A stretch of 14,000 nucleotides of DNA from an uncultured Eubacterium sp. (GCA_946614405.1 CAMOGZ010000013.1:1-14000); one strand, 5' to 3'. Positions 1 to 7,151 are shown, counted from the first letter of the stretch. Translations and numbers: made by a program. Notes: generated by a model not told the origin, from the letters alone.

Positions 1-578
1 TGCTGGATCAGGTAGGGATATCCCAGCGGATTGCGGAGGCAGGACACCACCGCAATATGTTCATCCTCGAATACCACCAGATCTCCCGGCTGCCAGTCCA
101 GAAGATTGGACGGATCCGTGGTAAGGGATACCGCATGCCGGTCGTAATAGACCCGAAGCACCGGCACCAGTCTGAAGTCGATGTTGGGATCCATTTCCGC
201 GATCACGGAGGAGTAAGGAGTGAAATCACTTTCCACGTCCTTATCGATCTCATCCTTGAAATTGACATCCAGTCCCTGCATCCCCTTCCAGACCACATCG
301 GTACAGACTCCGATATCATCCGGCGGATAGCCTCCCTGGAAATAGGATCCGTCGTAAGTCAGATCCGTATTGATATAGCCTTTGGCATGGACCATGATGC
401 GCATCCCCTGCTCATAAGTGCACCCATGGTCGATGGAAGCCGGTCTCCCGATGATCCTCGGTACCATGAACCGACTAATGAGAAATACAAACAGAACCAC
501 GACGATCACGAGCAGGATCAGAATATATCGTGGTTTCAGTAAGCTCTTTCCGGTTGTTCTGTTTCTGAAATCAGCCAT
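1..578 (-). CDS. DUF1287 family membrane-anchored protein (3' end outside window)
   Basis: The minus-strand frame is open from the ATG at 578 to the window edge (192 codons seen, C-terminus missing). Residues about 16-38 form one hydrophobic segment near the N-terminus, an uncleaved anchor or signal sequence, so the bulk probably lies outside the membrane. The following region fits DUF1287: an N-terminal helix, then TYDGSYFQGGYPPDD and GVCTD with Cys92, then DPNIDFRLVPVL (about 130-141), then WQPGDLVVFEDEHIAVV (162-178) with His174. DUF1287 has an NlpC/P60-like arrangement in which the Cys and the later His are the presumed catalytic pair; the biochemical role is not established. It lies 47 bases downstream of the radical SAM gene on the same strand. 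An AAGGGG stretch upstream is about 14 bases from the ATG, a long spacing, so the exact start is less sure. No ATG, GTG or TTG further upstream looked better. Confidence 0.82.
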   Translation of the reverse strand, partial: MADFRNRTTGKSLLKPRYILILLVIVVVLFVFLISRFMVPRIIGRPASIDHGCTYEQGMRIMVHAKGYINTDLTYDGSYFQGGYPPDDIGVCTDVVWKGMQGLDVNFKDEIDKDVESDFTPYSSVIAEMDPNIDFRLVPVLRVYYDRHAVSLTTDPSNLLDWQPGDLVVFEDEHIAVVSCLRNPLGYPYLIQ

Positions 579-625
579 AGGATTATCATAGACCCCTTTG
601 GCTTCACCGTCAAGAAAAACGTTGC

Positions 626-1237
626 CTATCGAACGCGAAATGGAACTCCCAGAGACGATGCGATGTCTCTGCACTTCTCGATGTCCTCCCGGGGGATCAC
701 TCCAACGACAGACATGGCAACGGAGGGTACATATTTCTTCACCTCACGGGTGAAGGCGAGCATAGCATCATAAGAGTCGATCCCAAACTTCGGATGGCAA
801 AGCTCCATATATTTCTCCGCATCGGACTGGTTGAGGCTCACCGATACAGCATCGATCACCCCCGCCAGAAGCGGCGCTGTGGGTTTTCCCTGCAGAAGGT
901 CTCCCAGTCCGTTGGTATTGATCCGCACCTTCAGGTGCGTGTTTTCTTTCACATAACGTGCAATGACAAGCAGGTCGTCCAGCCGCACCATGGGTTCTCC
1001 ATAGCCGCAGAACACCAGCTCCTGATACCGGCTCAGATCCCAGTCTGACAGCATCTCGATCACTTCCTCCGGCGTCGGTTCCCGCTTCAGCCACAGGGAG
1101 TCTGCGCTTCCCAGTCCGCTGGTCATAGTCCGGATGCAGAAGTCACAGCGGCAGGGACACCGGTTGGTGATATTCGCATAAAGCCCTACTCCATAGTCAT
1201 ACAGCACATCGCCGATTTCTTCAACATAGTCCTTCAT
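626..1237 (-). CDS. Radical SAM protein, TatD family-associated type
   Basis: A 203-residue protein, about the usual length of the small TatD-linked radical SAM family. The N-terminal LYANITNRC leads into a CX3CX2C cluster motif (Cys27, Cys31, Cys34), which should bind the [4Fe-4S] cluster that cleaves S-adenosylmethionine. FCGYGEP (about 76-82) is the GGEP-like SAM-binding motif, and RINTNGLGDLL (about 104-114) and VDAVSVSLN (about 128-136, as IDAVSVSLN) are the later strands of the partial TIM barrel. The C-terminal GVPFRVR is typical of this family. There is no SPASM or other auxiliary-cluster domain. The reaction is unknown. In many genomes the family sits beside tatD; no tatD is visible here. 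It follows the BrkB gene by 19 bases and a GAGAGGG ribosome binding site precedes the ATG, so it is probably in the rdgB operon. Family assignment rests on recalled conserved motifs. Confidence 0.88.
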   Translation of the reverse strand: MKDYVEEIGDVLYDYGVGLYANITNRCPCRCDFCIRTMTSGLGSADSLWLKREPTPEEVIEMLSDWDLSRYQELVFCGYGEPMVRLDDLLVIARYVKENTHLKVRINTNGLGDLLQGKPTAPLLAGVIDAVSVSLNQSDAEKYMELCHPKFGIDSYDAMLAFTREVKKYVPSVAMSVVGVIPREDIEKCRDIASSLGVPFRVR

Positions 1238-1256
1238 TGTATCAAACCCTCTCTCT

Positions 1257-2078
1257 TTACTGTCTGGTATCCCGGAAGACTTTGTTCACCAGGATGCCCA
1301 GAACCAATACCCAGGACAGGAAGTAAAACCAGAACAACAGCGCCACGATGGATGAAAGTGATCCGTAGATGACACCGTAGTTCGCAGCAAACCGAACATA
1401 CATCGAGTAGATGATGGTCACGATCAACATGCCCGCCGCGCCGAAGAGACTTCCGGGGATCAGTTCCTTCAGGCTCATTCGCTCAATGGGCATTACATAA
1501 TAGTTGTACATTACGATGACAAAGTACAAAAGGGCTGACAGCGGCCAGCGGAAATGGGCCCACAGCCGGGTGATCAGCTGCCCTTCCACGATCCTGCCGA
1601 ACACCAGGGTCAGCAGGTACTCTCCATACACCAGGATCACGATGACGAATGCCAGCGTAATGATGAACATCAGCATCGTCCGCAGGGAGCGGAACCGTTC
1701 TTTGAAAAAGTTTCCGGTGGTCCGTCCGCTGGAATAGGTGTAATTGGCGATCCGCATCATGGAGAACTGCGCTCTGGAAGCACCCCAGATGGCCATGATG
1801 ATCAGGATAATGTTGTTCCCCACTGAGGGGGAGCTGCTCAGCATGGTCTTGATCATGCGTCCCATGTCCGGTGCAATGTACTGATCGATCCAGGAATTCA
1901 GAAAGTCCAGACGGTCGATGCTCAGAAATCCCAGTAACTGGGTCATGACCACCACCGTGGGAACCACAGAAAGCATGATAAAGAAAGCGATCTGCGCGGC
2001 AAATCCCTGATAATATGGATCACTGAACTGCTTGATCCCCAGAATGGTCATTTTCTTGATACGCTCTTTAATGCTCAT
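1257..2078 (-). CDS. YihY/BrkB family integral membrane protein
   Basis: A 273-residue protein of about six hydrophobic segments. The first block (FSDPYYQGFAAQIAFFIMLSV, about 18-38) matches the conserved N-terminus of the YihY/virulence factor BrkB family (formerly mis-called ribonuclease BN). Other family signs are LIIMAIWGASRA (about 92-103), the charged loop FKERFRSLR, and the last helix ending LLFWFYFLSWVLVLG. Length is normal for Gram-positive members. The protein should sit in the cytoplasmic membrane; its transported substrate or function is not known. The start codon follows the rdgB stop by 6 bases. A GAGAGGG sequence lies inside the end of rdgB, rather far from the ATG, so translation may be coupled to rdgB. 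Confidence 0.92.
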   Translation of the reverse strand: MSIKERIKKMTILGIKQFSDPYYQGFAAQIAFFIMLSVVPTVVVMTQLLGFLSIDRLDFLNSWIDQYIAPDMGRMIKTMLSSSPSVGNNIILIIMAIWGASRAQFSMMRIANYTYSSGRTTGNFFKERFRSLRTMLMFIITLAFVIVILVYGEYLLTLVFGRIVEGQLITRLWAHFRWPLSALLYFVIVMYNYYVMPIERMSLKELIPGSLFGAAGMLIVTIIYSMYVRFAANYGVIYGSLSSIVALLFWFYFLSWVLVLGILVNKVFRDTRQ

Positions 2079-2084
2079 AGGCAG

Positions 2085-2684
2085 TCAGGATTCCCTCTCC
2101 ATTAATAATGCCTTCAGTTTCTTCAGTGCCATGGCGCGGTGGCTGATGCTGTTCTTCTCCTCCGGGCTGAGCTGGGCGAAGGTCCTCTGATATCCATCCG
2201 GGACAAACAAAGGATCATAGCCGAACCCGTTCTCTCCGGCAGGTTCCGGGAGAATGTGTCCATAGCATTCGCCTCTGGCCACCAGTGTCTTCCCGTCCGG
2301 ATACACCATGGTGATCACGCATACAAAGCGGGCATGACGGTCCTTATACGGAACATCCTCCATCAGCGCCAGTAATTTATCATTATTCTTGCGGTCGGAG
2401 CATTCCTCTCCGGCAAAGCGTGCGGAATAGACACCCGGCGCACCACCCAGACATTCCACCTCCAGGCCTGAGTCGTCGGCGATGGCGATCTTTCCGGTCA
2501 TCTCCATGATCGCTCTGGCCTTCTTCAGGGAATTCTCCTCGAATGTGACGCCGTCCTCCTCGATCTCAACCTTCGGCACGCCGGCCTCATCTCTGGAGAT
2601 AACCCGGAGCCCAAGCTCCCGGGTGATCGCGTCGATCTCGGCGATCTTATGCTGATTTCTTGATGCAGCGATAATGGTGTCCAT
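2085..2684 (-). CDS. rdgB: XTP/dITP diphosphatase (non-canonical purine NTP pyrophosphatase)
   Basis: A 199-residue full-length RdgB/HAM1 protein. It hydrolyses dITP, ITP and XTP to the monophosphate and pyrophosphate in the cytoplasm, keeping deaminated purines out of DNA and RNA. Visible family motifs are SRNQHK at 8-13 (the (T/S)xNxxK phosphate-binding motif), FEENSLKKA at 48-56, IADDSGLEV at 68-76 with the metal/catalytic Asp pair 70-71, GGAPGVYSARFAG at 80-92, the GFGYDPLF substrate-pocket motif near 153-160, and the C-terminal SHR. AAAGGCGG lies 6-7 bases before the ATG. It is the first gene of the leftward operon and its promoter is in the divergent region just to its right. Close packing with BrkB is consistent with co-transcription. 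Confidence 0.97.
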   Translation of the reverse strand: MDTIIAASRNQHKIAEIDAITRELGLRVISRDEAGVPKVEIEEDGVTFEENSLKKARAIMEMTGKIAIADDSGLEVECLGGAPGVYSARFAGEECSDRKNNDKLLALMEDVPYKDRHARFVCVITMVYPDGKTLVARGECYGHILPEPAGENGFGYDPLFVPDGYQRTFAQLSPEEKNSISHRAMALKKLKALLMERES

Positions 2685-2721
2685 TGCTGTCCGCCTTTCT
2701 GGTTGTAAACTTGGAAAATAA

Positions 2722-2738
2722 TAACAAGATTATTGTTA
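2722..2738. repeat. Short dyad TAACAA-N5-TTGTTA in the rdgB leader
   Basis: A perfect 6-bp inverted repeat with a 5-base spacer lies within the predicted 5' leader of rdgB. It could be a second protein-binding site or only AT-rich background. The short arms make it weak evidence alone. Confidence 0.3.
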
Positions 2739-2757
2739 ACAAAAATTAATCTACTTA

Positions 2758-2785
2758 ATCGTAATTATTATAGCACAATTACGAT
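2758..2785. promoter_or_regulatory. Perfect 9-bp inverted repeat, candidate operator
   Basis: ATCGTAATT (2758-2766) and AATTACGAT (2777-2785) form a perfect 9-bp dyad with a 10-base spacer, so half-site centres are 19 bases apart, about two helical turns. The spacer holds the -10 of the leftward promoter and the right arm ends 9 bases before the -10 of the rightward promoter. That geometry suits a dimeric repressor acting on both. No regulator gene is in the window, so the operator role is inference. Confidence 0.45.
2764..2778 (-). promoter_or_regulatory. Extended -10 promoter for the rdgB operon
   Basis: On the minus strand, TATAAT lies at 2772-2767 and is preceded by TG-C, an extended -10 (TGnTATAAT). 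No good -35 lies 17 bases upstream, which is common for extended -10 promoters. Transcription would start near 2760 and leave a leader of roughly 75 nt before rdgB. The -10 falls inside the spacer of the 9-bp inverted repeat at 2758-2785. Confidence 0.6.
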
Positions 2786-2788
2786 ACT

Positions 2789-2803
2789 TTGTGTTATAAT
2801 AAT
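2789..2803 (+). promoter_or_regulatory. Extended -10 promoter for the secreted endolysin-like gene
   Basis: On the plus strand, TATAAT at 2795-2800 is preceded by TG-T (2792-2794), an extended -10. The -35 region (2772-2777) is poor. The block TTGTGTTATAATAAT is matched at 14 of 15 bases by the oppositely directed promoter at 2778-2764, so the two promoters are near mirror images about 10 bases apart. The expected start is near 2807, giving a leader of about 55 nt. Confidence 0.6.
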
Positions 2804-2850
2804 CTTTACAACGATATTATGTAAACCATTCTATCCCATTTTATCAAACG

Positions 2851-2855
2851 AGGTG
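2851..2855 (+). promoter_or_regulatory. Shine-Dalgarno AGGTG that fixes the start at ATG 2861
   Basis: AGGTG overlaps the upstream in-frame GTG at 2855, so that codon cannot be served by it. The ATG at 2861 is about 6 bases downstream and is the better start. Confidence 0.7.
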
Positions 2856-2860
2856 TGTAT

Positions 2861-4249
2861 ATGACATTACAGAACAAATTGCGGAAAGCATTGGTATTGC
2901 TTGCTTCCGTGATGTTGGTGGTGTCTATGAGCCAGTCCCCCGCTTTTGCTGCCACGGCAAAAGAGCCGGTTCAGGACATCCATATTTCCTGCCTTGCCGC
3001 AAGAACCAACATCTCCCAGATGGGACTTCAGTCCGATCTGAAGAAAGCAGGCTACCGATACGTTCTTTTGACGTGGGACTCCTATGGTTCGGTCTCCCCC
3101 ACCAAGTATGTGATCTATACTTCGGATAAGAAGAAAGGCACATACACCAAGCTGGCCACCGTCAAAGAAAAGTACGCCAAGATCCTTCTTAAGAAGAACC
3201 AGACCACTTATATCAAGGTCCAGGGCTACAAGAAAAAGGCCGGCGGTCACAAGTCCGTCTGGGTCTATGTGAAGCCGGGAGTATCCAATACCACGCGAAT
3301 CAACTTCGGCAACCAGGCCGGCGTGGTCTTTGTGGGATCCAAGGAAACCATCCATGCCTACCCCGACGGCAGCGTCTCCAAGGATGTCCGCTGGTACAGC
3401 AGTGACAAGAGTGTGTTCAAGGTATCCAAGGGCGTCGTCACCGGCGTCAAGCCCGGCACGGCGATCCTGACTGCCAAGGCCCACAACGGAATCTACACGA
3501 CTCAGGTCGTTACCGTCATGCACAAGTACCCCCAGTCCATCTCCATCAAGCAGGGCTCGGCTTTGACTTTGTACAAAGACAAGAAGAAGCAGCTGAATGC
3601 GGTCCTGGGGCCTGCCTACTACATGGGTGTCACCTGGTCCACTTCGAACAAAGCCTATGTTAAGGTCACCAAGAAAGGAAAGATCACTGCCGTGGCACCG
3701 GGTTCTGCCGTGATCACCGCCACCACCGAAGGCGGGATGAAGAAGACCATCACCGTGAAGGTCCTCTCCACTGCAGAGAATATGGTCCTGTGGGCCGAGA
3801 AGATCGCCCGGGACAACTCTTACGGTTACAGCATGAGCGTCAAGAGAAGCGCCAAGAAGAGAGTCTTCAACCGCTACTGCTATACCTGTGACTCCAAGCA
3901 TAATTCCAAGGATTACGACTGTGCCTCCTTCGTTGCCGCCGCCGTGGCTCATGGCTATGGAAACAAGAAGATGAAGGACTGGTGCGCAGCCGGATCCGGC
4001 GGATGCGGAAGCCTGAAGACCAAACTGATCTCACTGGGCTGGAAGGACATGGGCAAGCTGAAGGATTCCAAGCTCCAGCGGGGCGACATCCTCATCAACC
4101 CCAACTCCCATGTTGAGATCTATGCCGGAAACGGAATGAACGTAGGCGCCCACGATGACTACAACGGCAAGACCGGTGACGGAAACGGCCACGAGATCAG
4201 CATCTCCAAGAACTGGCACTTCTACACCACCGTTCTGAGACTGCCCTAA
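2861..4249 (+). CDS. Secreted BIG2-repeat protein with C-terminal NlpC/P60 (phage endolysin, Amidase_5-like) domain
   Basis: A 462-residue exported protein, numbered from ATG 2861. Residues 1-30 are a signal peptide (basic n-region, hydrophobic core, AFAA cleavage region). About 65-140 is an Fn3-like Lys/Tyr-rich module. Two BIG2 modules follow (about 153-222 and 225-303), each with the W(Y/S)(S/T)S and GxV/ITxVxPG signature. The C-terminal ~155 residues match phage peptidoglycan hydrolases of the Amidase_5/NlpC-P60 type. They begin WAEKIARDNSYGYSM, with DYDCASFV (catalytic Cys354), GDILINPNSHVEIY (His417) and a final GDGNGHEISI...VLRLP block. It should cleave peptidoglycan outside the membrane, with the BIG2/Fn3 part giving wall retention; the exact bond is unknown. 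Extra cysteines around the active site could form a disulfide. It is a single-gene unit with its own promoter and a terminator shared with mrp. Confidence 0.9.
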   Translation: MTLQNKLRKALVLLASVMLVVSMSQSPAFAATAKEPVQDIHISCLAARTNISQMGLQSDLKKAGYRYVLLTWDSYGSVSPTKYVIYTSDKKKGTYTKLATVKEKYAKILLKKNQTTYIKVQGYKKKAGGHKSVWVYVKPGVSNTTRINFGNQAGVVFVGSKETIHAYPDGSVSKDVRWYSSDKSVFKVSKGVVTGVKPGTAILTAKAHNGIYTTQVVTVMHKYPQSISIKQGSALTLYKDKKKQLNAVLGPAYYMGVTWSTSNKAYVKVTKKGKITAVAPGSAVITATTEGGMKKTITVKVLSTAENMVLWAEKIARDNSYGYSMSVKRSAKKRVFNRYCYTCDSKHNSKDYDCASFVAAAVAHGYGNKKMKDWCAAGSGGCGSLKTKLISLGWKDMGKLKDSKLQRGDILINPNSHVEIYAGNGMNVGAHDDYNGKTGDGNGHEISISKNWHFYTTVLRLP

Positions 4250-4253
4250 ACAA

Positions 4254-4304
4254 TAATAAAAAAATGCTGCAGACTTCGGATCATCCGAATCTGCAGCTTT
4301 TTCT
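4254..4304. terminator. Bidirectional intrinsic terminator between convergent units
   Basis: The stem runs 4266-4297: GCTGCAGA and TTCGGAT pair with ATCCGAA and TCTGCAGC, with one bulged C and a very small loop. On the plus strand it is followed by TTTTTCTTT; on the minus strand the flanking A-run reads as TTTTTTTATTATT. It can therefore stop both the endolysin-like gene (stop at 4249) and the mrp operon (stop at 4311). Confidence 0.88.
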
Positions 4305-4310
4305 TTGGTC

Positions 4311-5129
4311 TTATTCTGTGATGGCCAGGGCCAGCTTGTCGATCTCGTCGTTTCTGAGACCCTCGATGGTTCCCTCATCACATGCTCTGGCAACGGCCGG
4401 ATCCATGGGCAGCTTGGCCACATTCTTGATGCCGTACATAGCGGCGATCTCGTCGATATGGCTCTCGCCGAAGATCTGGTGAATGCCGCCGCAGTCCGGG
4501 CACTTGAAGTAGGACATATTCTCTACGATGCCCAGGACAGGGATGTCCATCATCTCTGCCATCTTGTAAGCCTTCTCTACGATCATTCCAACCAGCTCCT
4601 GTGGGGATGTCACGATGACGATGCCATCCACCGGAAGAGACTGATACACAGTCAGGGCTACGTCACCGGTTCCCGGCGGCATATCCACATACATCACGTC
4701 GATGTCTCCCCAGACAACATTGCCCCAGAACTGCTGGATCACATTGCCCAGTACCGGTCCTCTCCAGACCACGGGATCTGTCTCATTCTCCAGAAGAAGG
4801 TTGATGGACATGGTCTTGATGCCATCTCTGCTCTTCTCCGGAAGGATGATCTCTTCATTTCCCTTTGCCTTCTCGGTGATTCCGAAAGCCTTGGGGATGG
4901 ATGGTCCGGTAATATCTGCATCCAGAATGGCAACGTTCTTTCCCTGATGCAGGGATGCCACCGCCAGCATGGAAGTGATGGAGGACTTGCCTACACCGCC
5001 CTTTCCGCTGATGACGCCGATCACTTTGCCAACTCTGGACTCACTGTTAAGTGGGAACTTCGGAATTCCTCCGTCACGGTCTGCACAGTCCTTACCGCAG
5101 GACCCGCAGTCATGATTACAATCTGCCAT
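4311..5129 (-). CDS. mrp: Mrp/NBP35 family Fe-S cluster carrier P-loop ATPase
   Basis: A 272-residue protein of the Mrp/ApbC/NBP35 group, which binds a [4Fe-4S] cluster at a dimer interface and delivers it to apo-proteins in the cytoplasm. A deviant Walker A, GKGGVGKSS, is at 42-50. LDADITGPS (69-77) is the switch I region, YVDMPPGTGD (147-156) is Walker B, and CPDC (Cys210, Cys213) is the conserved CXXC that holds the bridging cluster. The N-terminus carries four closely spaced cysteines (4, 8, 11, 15), a short bacterial counterpart of the NBP35 N-terminal Fe-S motif. It has AGGAGGTAATT before the ATG and starts 12 bases after the AEC gene. It is the last gene of the operon before the terminator at 4266-4297. 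Its operon partner with eight ferredoxin-type cysteines is a plausible client (inference). Confidence 0.96.
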   Translation of the reverse strand: MADCNHDCGSCGKDCADRDGGIPKFPLNSESRVGKVIGVISGKGGVGKSSITSMLAVASLHQGKNVAILDADITGPSIPKAFGITEKAKGNEEIILPEKSRDGIKTMSINLLLENETDPVVWRGPVLGNVIQQFWGNVVWGDIDVMYVDMPPGTGDVALTVYQSLPVDGIVIVTSPQELVGMIVEKAYKMAEMMDIPVLGIVENMSYFKCPDCGGIHQIFGESHIDEIAAMYGIKNVAKLPMDPAVARACDEGTIEGLRNDEIDKLALAITE

Positions 5130-5141
5130 ACTAATTACCTC

Positions 5142-6083
5142 CTAAAATATTCCAAAATTCTTATACACAAATAACCATATAAATAACGTTAAAACTGAAA
5201 AAGCTGACGAAAATATGACACAATTACCCGCAAGCTCTCCGTCACTGTCCATGCTCTGGGCCATGGTGAAGGATGAGATCGCCGTGGGTGAAGCCAGCAT
5301 CGCCACCAGCGTGACGAATGCCACGCCCCGTATGCCGATCCCAGCAGCAATGGGCAGGAAAATCCCGGGGACAAGTACCAGTCTTGCGAATACGCAGATC
5401 GCCACATTGCGCTTGCATCGTCTCATGCTCCGGATGTTAAAGGATGCACCCAGAACGATGAGAGCCATGGTTGTGGCGGCCACGGACAAGTCCGAGATCA
5501 CCGATTCCACAGAGGACGGCAGCGACAGTCCCGTCACCACAAAGAACAGCCCTGCGATGGCGCCCAGGATCAGGGGATTTCGCATCACGCCTTTCACCAC
5601 ATGCAATGCATCGGGTTTGCCGTTCCGGAAAGACTCCAGGGTGATCACCGCCAGCACGTTATAGATCGGGACGATGATGGCGATCATCATCGCCGTCACG
5701 GCAAGATTGCCCCTGCCGTAGATATTCATGGCCACAGGGAGTCCCATGATCACGAAGTTACTGCGGTAGATGGCCTGGATCATGGCGCCCCTGCTCCGGG
5801 GACTCTGCTCGATGCGGCAGACGATGGGGATCGACACAAAGTATATCGTAAAGAGTGCACAAAGCCCGAACAGGATCAGTTTCCAGTCCAGCGCCTCCTC
5901 AATGTCTGCGCCATACAGGTTCTCAAACATCATGGCCGGGTAACAGACCACGAACACCATGTGATTCAGATGTCGGATCTCTCTTGGAGACAGCAGTCTC
6001 CCCTCTCTTACTCCCACGCCGATCAGCATGAGAAGAAACATGGGAACCACCGCCTGAAAACATACGATAAAATTATCAAGCAT
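5142..6083 (-). CDS. AEC (auxin efflux carrier) family transporter
   Basis: A 313-residue protein with about ten hydrophobic segments, normal for bacterial AEC permeases. The start (FQAVVPMFLLMLIGVGVREGRLL) matches the first helix and cytoplasmic turn of the family. LNHMVFVVCYPAMMFENL is the second helix with the usual Pro, and RNPLILGAIAGLFF near the middle is the conserved RNPL motif opening the second five-helix bundle. Characterised relatives move small organic acids such as malonate; the substrate cannot be read from sequence. The ATG overlaps the end of the cyclo-ligase gene by 8 bases (ATGCTTGA holds both start and stop) and there is no strong ribosome binding site, so its translation is probably coupled. 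Confidence 0.93.
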   Translation of the reverse strand: MLDNFIVCFQAVVPMFLLMLIGVGVREGRLLSPREIRHLNHMVFVVCYPAMMFENLYGADIEEALDWKLILFGLCALFTIYFVSIPIVCRIEQSPRSRGAMIQAIYRSNFVIMGLPVAMNIYGRGNLAVTAMMIAIIVPIYNVLAVITLESFRNGKPDALHVVKGVMRNPLILGAIAGLFFVVTGLSLPSSVESVISDLSVAATTMALIVLGASFNIRSMRRCKRNVAICVFARLVLVPGIFLPIAAGIGIRGVAFVTLVAMLASPTAISSFTMAQSMDSDGELAGNCVIFSSAFSVLTLFIWLFVYKNFGIF

Positions 6084-6636
6084 CCGTGATCACCGTCTCG
6101 ATGGGCAGATCATAAGGCCCAACGGGAACCTCGCCCTCCGGCACCATGATCTTCGCAAAGCAGACCATGACCTTGGCGAAATCTGTATTCTCCAGATACC
6201 TGTCGTAATACCCTTTCCCATGACCCAGCCGGTTTCCGGCTGCATCGCAGGTGACACAGGGGATCACTCCGAAATCCAGATCTGCGATCTCTACTCTGGG
6301 CAGATCCTTCTTCGGCTCCAGAAGTCCGTACCATCCCGTCTCCAGATCCTTATCATAATCCCGGATCTCCACGGCTTCCATGGTATGGTCATCGATACAC
6401 AGAGGGACACAGACCCTCTTCCCCTGGCGGATCCCATCTTCTATGATGGCTCTGGTATCCGGTTCGGTTCCCACTCCTACGAAACAGAATACCGTATCGG
6501 CATTCTGATAAGCATCGGTCCCGATGACGCGACGGCAGATCTCAGCGCTGGCTTCCTTCTGGTATTCCGGTGTCAGAGCCTTCGCTGCCTCGCGGACCTT
6601 CTTCCTCAGTTCTTTCTTAGCTTCACGAACATCCAT
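6076..6636 (-). CDS. 5-formyltetrahydrofolate cyclo-ligase
   Basis: A 186-residue member of the MTHFS/YgfA family, usual length. It uses ATP to turn 5-formyl-THF into 5,10-methenyl-THF, returning the storage folate to the one-carbon pool in the cytoplasm. The N-terminal helix KKELRKKVREAAKAL (7-21) is typical. VGTEPDTRAII (55-65) corresponds to the folate-pocket region, VCVPLC (75-80) follows, and LGHGKGYYDRYL (137-148) is the ATP-binding signature. AGGAGGAAAG lies before the ATG. It begins 24 bases after the Fe-S protein gene and overlaps the AEC gene by 8 bases, placing it in the middle of a four-gene operon. Confidence 0.95.
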   Translation of the reverse strand: MDVREAKKELRKKVREAAKALTPEYQKEASAEICRRVIGTDAYQNADTVFCFVGVGTEPDTRAIIEDGIRQGKRVCVPLCIDDHTMEAVEIRDYDKDLETGWYGLLEPKKDLPRVEIADLDFGVIPCVTCDAAGNRLGHGKGYYDRYLENTDFAKVMVCFAKIMVPEGEVPVGPYDLPIETVITDA

Positions 6637-6660
6637 AGTTCTTTCCTCCTGTTCCCTGCA

Positions 6661-7101
6661 CTATCTTGCAATATAGGGGCAGCTTGCGCATTCCGGACGT
6701 TTCGGATGATCCGGATCGCAGTGAAGCGGATAGATCCTGAGATTCTCCTTCAGCTTGTCCCCCATCAGTGACTTCAGACCGGCGATCTGACACAGAGTGC
6801 CGGCGAAATCTGTTACTGCGCCGGTCTTGGCCTTGCGCAGGGTCTCACGATACACCTGGGGCATATCCCGCTGAGAGTATTCTTCCTGATACTCAAAGAA
6901 TTCCGGAAACTCCGGAAGAGTGACCGGATTGTAGAGCGGGCAGTACAAGTAGCAATTGTTGCACTTGTTGCATCCGTTCTCATTCATAAGCGGACGGTAA
7001 TTTCCCTCTTCGTCCCGGACCATCTTCAGGCAGTACTGCTTGCAGCCCAGTACGCAGGCGCCGCATCCATTACAATTTGGTATTTTTTCTGTTAACTGCA
7101 T
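6661..7101 (-). CDS. Small dicluster ferredoxin-like protein resembling a shortened FrhB/FdhB
   Basis: A 146-residue protein with two ferredoxin-type motifs: CxxCxxCxxxC at Cys10, 13, 16, 20 and again at Cys44, 47, 50, 54. Both should hold [4Fe-4S] clusters. The second half is not plain ferredoxin. TGAVTDFAGTLCQIAGLKSL (93-112) resembles the TGGVFTAL and GTPCQIAxLK motifs of F420 hydrogenase/dehydrogenase beta-subunit (FrhB/FdhB) proteins, but here the ~100 residues normally between them are absent. Four more cysteines (104, 128, 138, 141) follow, the last two as CASCPY. The function is unknown; an electron-transfer role is inference. It heads the operon with the cyclo-ligase, AEC permease and Mrp. 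GGAGGTG precedes the ATG. Confidence 0.8.
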   Translation of the reverse strand: MQLTEKIPNCNGCGACVLGCKQYCLKMVRDEEGNYRPLMNENGCNKCNNCYLYCPLYNPVTLPEFPEFFEYQEEYSQRDMPQVYRETLRKAKTGAVTDFAGTLCQIAGLKSLMGDKLKENLRIYPLHCDPDHPKRPECASCPYIAR

Positions 7102-7122
7102 ATCAACACCTCCGTAGCCTTC

Positions 7123-7151
7123 ATTGTATCACAAATCCACTGTGAATTGAA
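7123..7151 (-). promoter_or_regulatory. Promoter of the Fe-S protein/cyclo-ligase/AEC/mrp operon
   Basis: On the minus strand an extended -10 TGATACAAT has its hexamer TACAAT at 7128-7123. A weak -35 (TTCAAT, 7151-7146) lies 17 bases upstream. The start would be near 7116, leaving a very short leader that still includes the GGAGGTG site. Confidence 0.6.

Noticed and set aside
2867-3952. 361-codon minus-strand frame over the endolysin-like gene
   Set aside because: Composition is Gly/Asp/Val/His-rich with no motif; the plus frame has a signal peptide, BIG2 modules and a catalytic domain.
4305-5174. 289-codon plus-strand frame over mrp
   Set aside because: Antisense shadow of a gene with unmistakable Walker A and CXXC motifs.
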